Positions 15,514 to 21,371 of a stretch of DNA of 31,662 bases are shown here, one piece after another (positions within the stretch are counted from its first letter, which is position 1; the number at the start of each line of letters is the position of its first letter). A program made the position numbers and the translations under genes. Origin of the DNA: a virus; the IMG/VR virus record IMGVR_UViG_3300042691_010606, positions 1 through 31,662 of that record; one strand, given 5' to 3'. A model generated the notes under the pieces. The model searched no databases and was not told where the DNA came from. It saw only the letters and a list, made by a program, of their open reading frames with translations.

Positions 15514-17514
15514 TCATCGAAGCCAAGAAGGTCGCCATTGGCGGGGTGGTGCCTTGATCGTGGTCAGGTTCGGTAGGTTGAGGACAGCCATCCACAACGC
15601 CATCACGATGTCGGTGCCGTTTTTCTTCTCCCGATGCCATGAAGTGAGTTCGTCTACAGCGGCGAGGGTTTTCCAGTTGCCTCGCATCGTCGGGAACCGC
15701 AACGCTCCGGTACGCAGAAGGGGTGGGAGTAGGGCTTCGACACCCAGGTTCTCGTCGATCTTGTTGCGGTGGGTGGTGTGGTTGATGATATTGACCCGTT
15801 CCTTGGATTGCCATTTGCGAACGAAATCGTGGGCGAGCAGGAACCGTTGGGCGGCGTTGATTTCTACAACCCAATGGGAAATCGGGTAGCCGAGGTCATG
15901 GGAACGGTCTTGCCAGTCCTGCATGATCCCCGAATATGTGCCGGTTGTGGTGTTGTAGCCCAATAGTTCTTCGGCGGTTAGTTTGCACCGTTCGATATCT
16001 ACGATGTAGTACAGGTTGGTGTTCGGCTGGTAGATGATCCAGACCAAAGCCCAGAACATTGTGGGGGATGGGTCTACTGCTACGACCGATATCCACGGGT
16101 TTGACAGCACGCCAGGGATGTATCCGTGTTGGCGTTCGTTGTCGATGCACCCTGGGTAGAGAACCCCGTCTAATCCTTTGCCTCCGGTCAGCCATGTACG
16201 GTCTACAAGTCTAGAATCTAAGTCCAAATCTTCTTGTTGGTAGACGACACGGAACACATCGGGTTTGCTGTACCGGATGAACGAGAGGTCTTTCCACGGT
16301 AGGCGTTTAGGGTCTAGGAGCGGGCCGTTGGGGTAGGCGGGGGCGTTGAATCGTTTGGATTCTTTACCAGTATCTAGTTCTTCGTAATACGCTTTGTAGA
16401 TGATGTGGCGGTATTTTTGCCGTTTAGCAGGTTCAACACTTGCCAAATCTTCGGGGTTGGTGATGTCGGAACCGTCGTATATGTCGTCGATGTCGTCGTC
16501 GTAGGTGACTTTGGCGAGACAATGTGCGTAGAGGTCGCCGGAGCCGAGGCGCTGGCCGACAACAGCCAGTAGCCCACCTGGGTCGCAACGTGCTTCTGCC
16601 ACATTGTCCCAGCGTTCCAAGAGTTTGTCTCGGGCGACGGACTCACGGGAGTTGTCTGGGGACGATACGTCATCGAAGAGGCAGAGGTCGGCTCGGTGTC
16701 CGATGAACTCGGATTCGATTCCGTAGGCTCGGACGGTTGGTTCTTTGTTGTCCAACCCATTACCATCCAACTGTTCAACGACAAACTCTTCAGCCTTCCA
16801 CAGAGAACCTTTATCTGTCGGTTTGAAACGGCCATAGTCAATCGAAAGGCATCCTTCAGCATTTAGTGCTAATCCTTTTTCTACTTGTACAGGGTCAGGT
16901 TCGATAGGCATGACCCGCTCTAAGGTTTCACGGATACGGCGACTGTACTGTTTCGCCATCGGCAGGGTGACTGAACCGATAAGGATTCGGACCCTTCGGT
17001 TGCGGCAGATCGCCCACACAGCAACATCGTGGAACAGGGTTGACTTGCCTGCACCTGGCGGCACGTTCAATACAACAAACTCTTTCTCTGGGGATTCCAA
17101 CAGTTCGACAAGGGTGACTGCTGCTTCTACCTGCCACGGGGAAGGGACACGCCCCAGATATCTGCGACGGAAGTAATCGAAATCGCTTAGTCCACGTTTC
17201 GCTTCTTCAGACAGTTGGTCTTCTGCGATAGCGCCAGGGAGATCGATGGCTTCCATCAACGATGCGTAGTCCCGTGATTGGACACCGCCTGTCCAGGCGT
17301 TTGTGCGGTCTGCTTTAGATTTCGCTGCTCGGGCTTCTGCTTCTGCGGCTTTGGCTTTCGTTAACCATTTAGAGCCGGTGTTGACATGGATGCCTGCTAC
17401 CCGTGAGGCTTCGGTGATTGTTTTGCCTGCGGCTATGGATGCAAAGAACTTTGCTTTGTCTGCTGGGGAGACTGCCCTTTTTGTTCCCATGATGGTTGAA
17501 AGTGTAACAGACAT
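15514..17514 (-). CDS. Terminase large subunit with an N-terminal helix-turn-helix
   Basis: This 666-aa packaging motor has a Walker A VPPGAGKST (about 151-159), a Walker B ADLCLFDD (275-282), and RNase H-like nuclease residues in VVAVDPSP (Asp481), VVEINAAQ (Glu551) and GTDIVMA (Asp635). Residues about 20-55 (FFASIAAGKTITEASRVAGI then HVNTGSKW) form a helix-turn-helix of the kind found in small terminase subunits, and no separate small-subunit gene is seen nearby. The start at 17514 is used; a second ATG lies at 17490 and neither has a clear Shine-Dalgarno. A CATAGT hexamer 5 bases before the ATG could be a -10 for a leaderless message. Confidence 0.93.
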   Translation of the reverse strand: MSVTLSTIMGTKRAVSPADKAKFFASIAAGKTITEASRVAGIHVNTGSKWLTKAKAAEAEARAAKSKADRTNAWTGGVQSRDYASLMEAIDLPGAIAEDQLSEEAKRGLSDFDYFRRRYLGRVPSPWQVEAAVTLVELLESPEKEFVVLNVPPGAGKSTLFHDVAVWAICRNRRVRILIGSVTLPMAKQYSRRIRETLERVMPIEPDPVQVEKGLALNAEGCLSIDYGRFKPTDKGSLWKAEEFVVEQLDGNGLDNKEPTVRAYGIESEFIGHRADLCLFDDVSSPDNSRESVARDKLLERWDNVAEARCDPGGLLAVVGQRLGSGDLYAHCLAKVTYDDDIDDIYDGSDITNPEDLASVEPAKRQKYRHIIYKAYYEELDTGKESKRFNAPAYPNGPLLDPKRLPWKDLSFIRYSKPDVFRVVYQQEDLDLDSRLVDRTWLTGGKGLDGVLYPGCIDNERQHGYIPGVLSNPWISVVAVDPSPTMFWALVWIIYQPNTNLYYIVDIERCKLTAEELLGYNTTTGTYSGIMQDWQDRSHDLGYPISHWVVEINAAQRFLLAHDFVRKWQSKERVNIINHTTHRNKIDENLGVEALLPPLLRTGALRFPTMRGNWKTLAAVDELTSWHREKKNGTDIVMALWMAVLNLPNLTTIKAPPRQWRPSWLR

Positions 17515-17587
17515 CTGCTACTATGTATGTCGGTACGACCGGCACCTCTGTGACAGCCGTCTGGCTTACGTCTCAAGTGTCGGTCAT

Positions 17588-17722
17588 CTAATCGAGTAAG
17601 TCCCCCTCGCTGGGAAGCGACAGGGCAAGCATGACCCAGACCTCGCAGTAGAAGCACAGGTAGCGAGACGGGTGAACGTGGCCGGTAACGGGGACTGACC
17701 CCCTGTGCAAAAACGCCGCCAT
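17588..17722 (-). CDS. Possible 44-aa protein with HxCxxC motif
   Basis: The frame is open from an ATG at 17722 (and from 17797) and reads MAAFLHRGSVPVTGHVHPSR, then YLCFYCEVWVM, ending SEGDLLD. The H-P-S-R-Y-L-C-F-Y-C pattern resembles short Zn proteins elsewhere in this phage. There is no Shine-Dalgarno and no coupling to a neighbour, so it may be chance. It lies upstream of the terminase in the same direction. Confidence 0.3.
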   Translation of the reverse strand: MAAFLHRGSVPVTGHVHPSRYLCFYCEVWVMLALSLPSEGDLLD

Positions 17723-17970
17723 GCCAATGGCGATACGTGGGGTGAGAAAAAGAGATCGAACGGTGTCGGCTAGAAATGCCACGGCCACCGCAAACATTTT
17801 GTTGTTTGGAAGCGTGGGGGGGAGTAAACCTGGTTTCTCGCCATCTTGGTTGGTTGCTGCCGCCTCGCTTCGCTCGTTGCCCTAACGCCCTCCCTACGGT
17901 CGGTTGTTGCTAAGGAAGTGAGAACAAGCAGGCACGTTATTCTCAGTTCTGCGACATCTGATAACAAGCA

Positions 17971-17984
17971 TTAGGTTAACCTAA
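17971..17984. repeat. Perfect 14-bp palindrome TTAGGTTAACCTAA
   Basis: TTAGGTTAACCTAA reads the same on both strands over all 14 bases. It lies about 460 bp upstream of the terminase start in the non-coding hub, so it may be an operator for the leftward operon. No copy was noticed elsewhere in the window. Confidence 0.55.
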
Positions 17985-18050
17985 CAGTTCTGGTCTGTCA
18001 CCTACCTGCCTCTAGAGCAAAGAAGGCAAAACAGTTCGAGGCCAGGTTGA

Positions 18051-18084
18051 CTTCTTTTTCTTTTTACTGTTTTTCTTTTTCTTC
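18051..18084. repeat. Homopyrimidine mirror repeat (H-DNA type)
   Basis: The left arm CTTCTTTTTCTTTTT (18051-18065) is exactly mirrored by TTTTTCTTTTTCTTC (18070-18084) around a 4-base centre ACTG. A pure pyrimidine mirror repeat of 15-base arms is the classical requirement for an intramolecular triplex. Inverted GGTTGA (18045-18050) and TCAACC (18083-18088) frame it. Confidence 0.8.
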
Positions 18085-18098
18085 AACCAGGATGTTAA

Positions 18099-18111
18099 AC
18101 ACTTGAAGTGT
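18099..18111. repeat. 13-bp palindrome ACACTTGAAGTGT
   Basis: Six-base arms ACACTT and AAGTGT are perfectly inverted around one G. It lies 14 bp after the mirror repeat, at the edge of the C/A-rich stretch, and is a possible protein-binding site. Confidence 0.45.
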
Positions 18112-18350
18112 CGGCCACCCACCAACCGTAAAACACCACCCACAGTAGTCAACCCACCACACCCAGCCCCCAACCAACCAGCCACCCACCAAAAGAGTGA
18201 ATATAGCCAGTCACGTAATACATATATAACCACCCCCCCTCAGCCTCGGCAGACCCCCAGTCTAGACTTTTTCCCCACACGCACGGGCTTGGACTTTCCT
18301 TCTAATCTTCCCGTCTAGCCTGTCGCCCCAGACTTCAAGTCTAGAACACA

Positions 18351-18395
18351 CCCCCATACTTGCACCATGCAAACAACACCCCCCCCATACTTGCA
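18351..18395. repeat. Direct repeat CCCCCATACTTGCA, two copies
   Basis: The 14-base unit occurs at 18351-18364 and again at 18382-18395, a period of 31 bp (about three helical turns), so a bound protein would sit on the same face. About 60 bp further on, TGTTTGCG and TGTTTGCA form another loose repeat. Two copies are few for an iteron array, but the context is suggestive. Confidence 0.5.
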
Positions 18396-18419
18396 GAGAG
18401 AAACTAACTAGCGGATTAG

Positions 18420-18431
18420 TTGCGTACGCAA
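18420..18431. repeat. Perfect 12-bp palindrome TTGCGTACGCAA
   Basis: TTGCGTACGCAA is fully self-complementary. It lies about 90 bp upstream of the first CRP-type site and could be a further operator of the early promoters. Confidence 0.5.
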
Positions 18432-18522
18432 GCATCAGAGATGCCTTGCTTATTTCTGTTTGCGTTGTGCTTACTTTTGTTTGCACTTGGGTTGTGGTGC
18501 GAACGTGTGTTTGTGTTTGGGG

Positions 18523-18538
18523 TGTGACGGATGTCACA
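18523..18538. promoter_or_regulatory. CRP/GlxR-type operator, site 1
   Basis: TGTGACGGATGTCACA fits TGTGA-N6-TCACA, the consensus for CRP-family proteins (E. coli CRP, corynebacterial GlxR, mycobacterial Crp). It ends exactly 10 bases before the -35 of the first early promoter. The core TGTGAC-N4-GTCA is shared with sites 2 and 3. Confidence 0.7.
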
Positions 18539-18548
18539 TAGGAAAGGC

Positions 18549-18577
18549 TTGACATTCTCCCTGTACCGTGATACACT
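18549..18577 (+). promoter_or_regulatory. Early promoter 1
   Basis: TTGACA (18549-18554), a 17-base spacer and TACACT (18572-18577) form a near-ideal vegetative promoter with a perfect -35 and an actinobacterial-style TAnnnT -10. The start should fall near 18584. Just after it, GTCGG-GTGA-CCGAC (18590-18603) makes a tight hairpin with a GNRA-type loop in the leader RNA. Confidence 0.8.
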
Positions 18578-18620
18578 TGTTTTCACAAGGTCGGGTGACC
18601 GACTGAGTAAGTCTAGAGAG

Positions 18621-18636
18621 TGTGACGAAAGTCACA
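18621..18636. promoter_or_regulatory. CRP/GlxR-type operator, site 2
   Basis: TGTGACGAAAGTCACA fits TGTGA-N6-TCACA perfectly and, like site 1, ends exactly 10 bases before a -35 box. The stretch from the site through GGAAAGnCTTGACA is nearly identical in both modules, so the promoter unit appears duplicated. Confidence 0.7.
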
Positions 18637-18646
18637 AGGGAAAGAC

Positions 18647-18675
18647 TTGACAAAGTGTGGAACACTTGGTAGAGT
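18647..18675 (+). promoter_or_regulatory. Early promoter 2
   Basis: TTGACA (18647-18652), a 17-base spacer and TAGAGT (18670-18675) mirror early promoter 1, 98 bp further on. The expected start is near 18682. This rules out translation of the first gene from the in-frame ATG at 18676 for this transcript and supports the ATG at 18730. Confidence 0.8.
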
Positions 18676-18695
18676 GTGAAACACAAGGTACGGAA

Positions 18696-18711
18696 TGTTC
18701 CACGTGGAACA
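18696..18711. promoter_or_regulatory. parS-like 16-bp palindrome
   Basis: TGTTCCACGTGGAACA is a perfect palindrome and differs from the widespread ParB-binding parS consensus TGTTTCACGTGAAACA only at two symmetric positions. The TTCCACGTGGAA form is the one known from Pseudomonas parS. It lies in the leader of the first early gene, just after the start of early promoter 2. No other full copy was seen and no ParB gene is in the window. Confidence 0.6.
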
Positions 18712-18729
18712 CAACAGAAAGGGGAAAAC

Positions 18730-18936
18730 ATGGTGACTGTTTACATGAAACACAGATACAACCCTAGTCGGGGGATGTTCTACCTAGACAGGGAAGGGAA
18801 CCCAACAAAAGAGAAAGGCTACGTAGTCTTCACTGGCGACATGGAAGAATCCCTAGCCTACATTAGTGGCATGGAAGAAAGGGAAGAACCCTACGACGTA
18901 GATTGGGGATCAGGGGGTTGGGTAGTCAAGTGGTAA
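18730..18936 (+). CDS. First early-operon protein (68 aa), unknown function
   Basis: This protein begins MVTVYMKHRYNPSRGMFYLD and ends GSGGWVVKW. The ATG at 18730 follows AAAGGGGAAAAC, a strong Shine-Dalgarno. It is polar with an acidic C-terminal half and many aromatic residues, and has no membrane segment or Cys cluster. As the first gene behind two strong promoters it should be among the first proteins made. No family is recognised; position suggests host takeover (inference). Confidence 0.82.
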   Translation: MVTVYMKHRYNPSRGMFYLDREGNPTKEKGYVVFTGDMEESLAYISGMEEREEPYDVDWGSGGWVVKW

Positions 18937-18942
18937 TCCCCC

Positions 18943-19003
18943 CCCTGTCGCCTTGGGCGTGCCGATTCGATTCGGGACAGGGACTACCTACCAACACGGT
19001 AGG
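18943..19003 (+). ncRNA. tRNA-like folded leader A
   Basis: CCCTGTC (18943-18949) pairs with GACAGGG (18976-18982) in a 7-bp acceptor-like stem followed by ACTACC. Inside are GCC-TTG-GGC (18950-18958) and a T-arm-like hairpin CCGA-TTCGAT-TCGG (18962-18975) stacked directly on the outer stem. Then comes CCTACC-AACAC-GGTAGG (18987-19003). It lies between the first two early genes and shares its layout with leaders B and C. It is too short for a tRNA and lacks an anticodon arm. Confidence 0.55.
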
Positions 19004-19022
19004 GACACAAGAAAGGGAACCT

Positions 19023-19292
19023 ATGCAATACTTTATTAGCGCACGCCGATATTTTGACAAGAGATATGGCAATAGTTACTACAGTCTTCGGATCATGGGC
19101 AATGGGCGTGACGTTATCGTACCGTTCACCTACGGGCACGGGGAAGGCACTTATGTCGCACGTGCCATGTCCGCTCTTGGTATCGGCATAGACAATATCT
19201 ACCTGATGTCGCACGACGAACGGCGTAGCCTTTTCGTGGTCGATGAAACTACGGTGACACGCCGTAAAGACTTGCACAATGGGGGTAAGTGA
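19023..19292 (+). CDS. Early-operon protein (89 aa), unknown function
   Basis: This protein begins MQYFISARRYFDKRYGNSYY. The ATG at 19023 follows GAAAGGGAACCT, the leader typical of this operon. An open frame reaching back to 18903 is ignored because it crosses the folded leader. The pattern of beta strands (YYSLRIMGNGRDVIVPFTYG) and a basic-hydrophobic mix suggest a small alpha/beta protein. No motif is recognised. Confidence 0.82.
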   Translation: MQYFISARRYFDKRYGNSYYSLRIMGNGRDVIVPFTYGHGEGTYVARAMSALGIGIDNIYLMSHDERRSLFVVDETTVTRRKDLHNGGK

Positions 19293-19293
19293 C

Positions 19294-19500
19294 ATGACGT
19301 ACTACCAAGCGAACACCGATTCTGAAGACATTATTTGCGATAGGTGCGGGGAAGACCGATGGGAGGTGAGTCCCCGCTATGGTTCTAACGTTGATGCACG
19401 TTTAGAAGAGTCAAAGAGAACGGGGATTAGGTGGGCATGGGATGTTATCTACAGTACCGTTCCTTCCCCGTGTTCGATCTGTAGCACGCCCACCAAGTGA
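19294..19500 (+). CDS. Early-operon zinc-ribbon protein (68 aa)
   Basis: This protein begins MTYYQANTDSEDIICDRCGE. Two CxxC pairs, CDRC (about 15-18) and CSIC near the C-terminus, form a likely four-Cys zinc ribbon. The ATG at 19294 is preferred over one at 19279 because it follows GGGGGTAAGTGAC and starts one base after the preceding stop. Small zinc ribbons in phage early operons often bind host transcription or DNA-repair proteins, but nothing here shows the partner. Confidence 0.8.
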   Translation: MTYYQANTDSEDIICDRCGEDRWEVSPRYGSNVDARLEESKRTGIRWAWDVIYSTVPSPCSICSTPTK

Positions 19501-19506
19501 CAGACC

Positions 19507-19568
19507 CCCCTAGCGCATACTGGCGTAGTGTTCGATCACACTAGGGGACTACCTACCGCAAGGGTAGG
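19507..19568 (+). ncRNA. tRNA-like folded leader B
   Basis: CCCCTAG (19507-19513) pairs with CTAGGGG (19541-19547), again followed by ACTACC. Inside are CGC-ATACTG-GCG (19514-19525) and GTG-TTCGAT-CAC (19528-19539), whose loop TTCGAT is identical to that of leader A. The hairpin CCTACC-GCAAG-GGTAGG (19552-19568) has the same stem as leader A but a different loop. Stem sequences differ while pairing is kept, which points to a conserved RNA shape. Confidence 0.55.
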
Positions 19569-19589
19569 AACAACGAAAGGGAACCAAGA

Positions 19590-19823
19590 ATGGATATTTA
19601 TAAGCAAGCGTATGCACGTGGCAAAGATCACGCCAAATACGACAAGATCGAAGGTGGGCGCAACGATGCGCCGTTGTCGGGAGAGTGGGCAGGGGAGAGT
19701 ATCCCTGAACTATTGGGGGATCTTATTCGTGAGATTGCCGACGATGCCGACGATGAAACATTGTTGTTTCTTTGTGACGAATACGAACAGGGATACGCCG
19801 ACGAATGGGAGAACGTGGCATGA
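19590..19823 (+). CDS. Very acidic early-operon protein (77 aa)
   Basis: This protein begins MDIYKQAYARGKDHAKYDKI. The C-terminal half is strongly acidic (REIADDADDETLLFLCDEYE then QGYADEWENVA). The ATG follows GAAAGGGAACCAAGA. The start of the next gene overlaps its stop (ATGA). Small, highly acidic early proteins can act as DNA mimics against restriction or nucleoid proteins; that is only an analogy here. Confidence 0.82.
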   Translation: MDIYKQAYARGKDHAKYDKIEGGRNDAPLSGEWAGESIPELLGDLIREIADDADDETLLFLCDEYEQGYADEWENVA

Positions 19824-19987
19824 GAACGCTTGAGATTATTTATGAGGCAAAGTGTCTTGAGTGTGGGTCATGGATTCTCACCGACGAATATATGGGGTCA
19901 CCGTATTTCGGATCATGTGAGTGCGGTGGGCAGGCTAGTGGCTCTTGGCAAGTGTCAGACGAACCACACCCAAGCGTGTGGGGATAG
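19820..19987 (+). CDS. Early-operon CxxC protein (55 aa)
   Basis: This protein begins MRTLEIIYEAKCLECGSWIL. CLEC and CEC pairs (about 12-15 and 33-35) suggest a zinc knuckle. The ATG at 19820 overlaps the preceding stop (ATGA), which decides it over the in-frame ATG at 19805. No family is recognised. Confidence 0.78.
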   Translation: MRTLEIIYEAKCLECGSWILTDEYMGSPYFGSCECGGQASGSWQVSDEPHPSVWG

Positions 19988-20000
19988 GAAGGGAACAACA

Positions 20001-20174
20001 ATGAACAAGACTTTGGATATTACAGTCGAACGTATCCCCCATAGCGGTGCTCTTATGTGCACGGCGCTTATCGTGGATAGGTACGGTGACGAATACTATG
20101 TGACACGCACGTTTTATGGTTACGGTAAGCAAGAGTCTGTACGTCTGATGCGTGAGTATTTGGTGACGTTGTGA
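20001..20174 (+). CDS. Early-operon protein (57 aa), unknown function
   Basis: This protein begins MNKTLDITVERIPHSGALMC. It follows a GGAAGGGAACAACA leader, which fixes the ATG at 20001. Beta-strand alternation (CTALIVDRYGDEYYVTRTFY) suggests a small all-beta or alpha/beta protein. Its stop codon lies inside the third CRP-type site, so the next promoter starts where this gene ends. Confidence 0.78.
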   Translation: MNKTLDITVERIPHSGALMCTALIVDRYGDEYYVTRTFYGYGKQESVRLMREYLVTL

Positions 20175-20185
20175 CAAGTGTCATT
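20170..20185. promoter_or_regulatory. CRP/GlxR-type operator, site 3 (degenerate)
   Basis: TGTGACAAGTGTCATT keeps TGTGA and the core TGTGAC-N4-GTCA but loses the last two bases of the right arm. It ends exactly 10 bases before a -35, the same spacing as sites 1 and 2. Confidence 0.5.
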
Positions 20186-20195
20186 AGATAACCAC

Positions 20196-20224
20196 TTGAC
20201 AAGCGTTTTACAATAGGGAATAAT
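20196..20224 (+). promoter_or_regulatory. Internal early promoter 3
   Basis: TTGACA (20196-20201), a 17-base spacer and AATAAT (20219-20224, one mismatch) form a strong promoter inside the early operon. The message would start near 20231 and begin with a run of CAA triplets (six copies, 20228-20245) before GAAAGGGAACAACA and the ATG at 20261. CAA runs are unstructured and can favour translation. Confidence 0.75.
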
Positions 20225-20260
20225 AAACAACAACAACAACAACAACGAAAGGGAACAACA

Positions 20261-20560
20261 ATGGAAACAACAACTAACAACCTTTGGGAGATGCTAGAGA
20301 ATCCCCCTAAGTACGCCGGACATACAGCACACCTATTTTCATGGTCACTCAACTACGACTATAGTCACCGACCGTTCTACCTTTTCCTAGATATGGTTGG
20401 GTGGTCAGAAGAAAACGGCATCGGCAAAATGTACGCCTACGACTTTAGTCACTTGGGGTACATGGAGATGGGCTATCTTGCCGACGCTCTCAAAGAGTAC
20501 GCCGACAGACCTAACGAAGTGACGGCATGGATCGACGCTCTCATGGCATCGGAAGATTAG
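20261..20560 (+). CDS. Early-operon protein (99 aa), unknown function
   Basis: This protein begins METTTNNLWEMLENPPKYAG. It is rich in Tyr, Phe and Trp (HLFSWSLNYDYSHRPFYLFL) and ends with an acidic helix (YLADALKEYADRPNEVTAWI). It is the first gene behind internal promoter 3 and has a strong leader, so it should be highly expressed. There is no Cys cluster and no true membrane helix. Not recognised. Confidence 0.83.
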   Translation: METTTNNLWEMLENPPKYAGHTAHLFSWSLNYDYSHRPFYLFLDMVGWSEENGIGKMYAYDFSHLGYMEMGYLADALKEYADRPNEVTAWIDALMASED

Positions 20561-20573
20561 AAAGGGAACAACA

Positions 20574-21074
20574 ATGCACATTACAAGAGAGCAAGCGCAA
20601 GAACTAGCACGGCACGGCACGTTAGACCTACCTAACGGTATGACGTTGCGATACCGACAAGAACAAGACGACACCACTACGGTGAACGACTTCGATTATC
20701 TAGGGAAGGTTGCCGTAATCGGTAGATGGGGGAGCCAGAACCAAAGACCGGAAGGGTTCGACGGTATGGCAGAGAAGATTAGCACCCAATGCGATACGTT
20801 TTGGTGGCAACCACCCGACGACTTGCGGAAAGGGTGGGTAACCTACGAACATAAGACTCACCTACGCAATGCTGTTCGTGATGTCTTGTCTTATGGGTTC
20901 CAAGTGTTGTTCGTGGAACTATGCGACGGGGATGACGCTTACGGTAATCCTGTTGTGGTGGATTATGCTTGTCTTGGTGGGGTGGAACCTTTCACCGACG
21001 ATGATGACGTTGCGGAGTACGTGCGTGATCTTGTGCATGAAGTGAATGTGCCGACGATGGTGGGGGTTGCGTGA
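20574..21074 (+). CDS. Largest early-operon protein (166 aa), unknown function
   Basis: This protein begins MHITREQAQELARHGTLDLP and ends with a Val-rich tail. It follows TTAGAAAGGGAACAACA, 13 bp after the preceding stop. A short N-terminal helix leads to alternating strands (GKVAVIGRWGS) and a middle GYFQ-like stretch (DVLSYGFQVLFVELCDGDDA). The C-terminal part is acidic (EPFTDDDDVAEYVRDLVHEV). No catalytic motif is obvious. Its stop overlaps the next start. Confidence 0.83.
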   Translation: MHITREQAQELARHGTLDLPNGMTLRYRQEQDDTTTVNDFDYLGKVAVIGRWGSQNQRPEGFDGMAEKISTQCDTFWWQPPDDLRKGWVTYEHKTHLRNAVRDVLSYGFQVLFVELCDGDDAYGNPVVVDYACLGGVEPFTDDDDVAEYVRDLVHEVNVPTMVGVA

Positions 21075-21364
21075 TGGTACGTAAACACTATTCACCTAAT
21101 CACCCCGCTGTCATTGCATGGCGTGAGGTGGGACATAAGACAGTAGCGGAGCGTCGTGCCGAGGTGGTGGCACGTGCTAGGGCAGGCAAGAAACAACGTA
21201 CCTACAAGGGACAAGCGTTTGTCGGGGTGGTCATGTCTGTCGGTGCGTTCGTTGCCTACTCACGTGCAGAATGGCACGATACAGGGGAGTGGTGGACTCT
21301 CACGGGGATACTGGCAGGGGGTGGGGTTGCGTTGTTGGTGAACGCTATCTACCATTCCAACTAG
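21074..21364 (+). CDS. Early-operon membrane protein with two helices (96 aa)
   Basis: This protein begins MVRKHYSPNHPAVIAWREVG. A basic N-terminal domain (RRAEVVARARAGKKQ) precedes two membrane segments, about 48-66 (AFVGVVMSVGAFVAYS) and 76-93 (LTGILAGGGVALLVNAIY). The ATG overlaps the preceding stop (TGATG); a GTG codon just before it is an alternative. It could modify the host membrane early in infection, for example in exclusion of other phages; this is inference. Confidence 0.8.
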   Translation: MVRKHYSPNHPAVIAWREVGHKTVAERRAEVVARARAGKKQRTYKGQAFVGVVMSVGAFVAYSRAEWHDTGEWWTLTGILAGGGVALLVNAIYHSN

Positions 21365-21371
21365 AGATATC

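Larger units (their letters stand above)
17723..18522. other. Non-coding hub between the divergent virion and early operons
   Basis: About 800 bp hold no convincing gene. They contain several perfect palindromes, a homopyrimidine mirror repeat, and a segment (about 18112-18185) whose plus strand is almost only C and A. There is also a 14-bp direct repeat, and CTAG occurs at least six times between 18012 and 18616. AT-rich sequence around 18200-18230 (AATACATATATAACC) could melt easily. The mix of palindromes, strand asymmetry and direct repeats is what a replication origin or a control region between divergent operons looks like. Neither role is shown. Confidence 0.6.

Noticed and set aside
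17697-17735. Hairpin CGCCAT-TGGC-ATGGCG as a terminator
   Set aside because: No T-tract follows on either strand.
18012-18233. 73-aa minus-strand frame with a hydrophobic part and a poly-Lys end, membrane-protein-like
   Set aside because: Its composition comes wholly from the C/A-rich strand and the mirror repeat; there is no Shine-Dalgarno.
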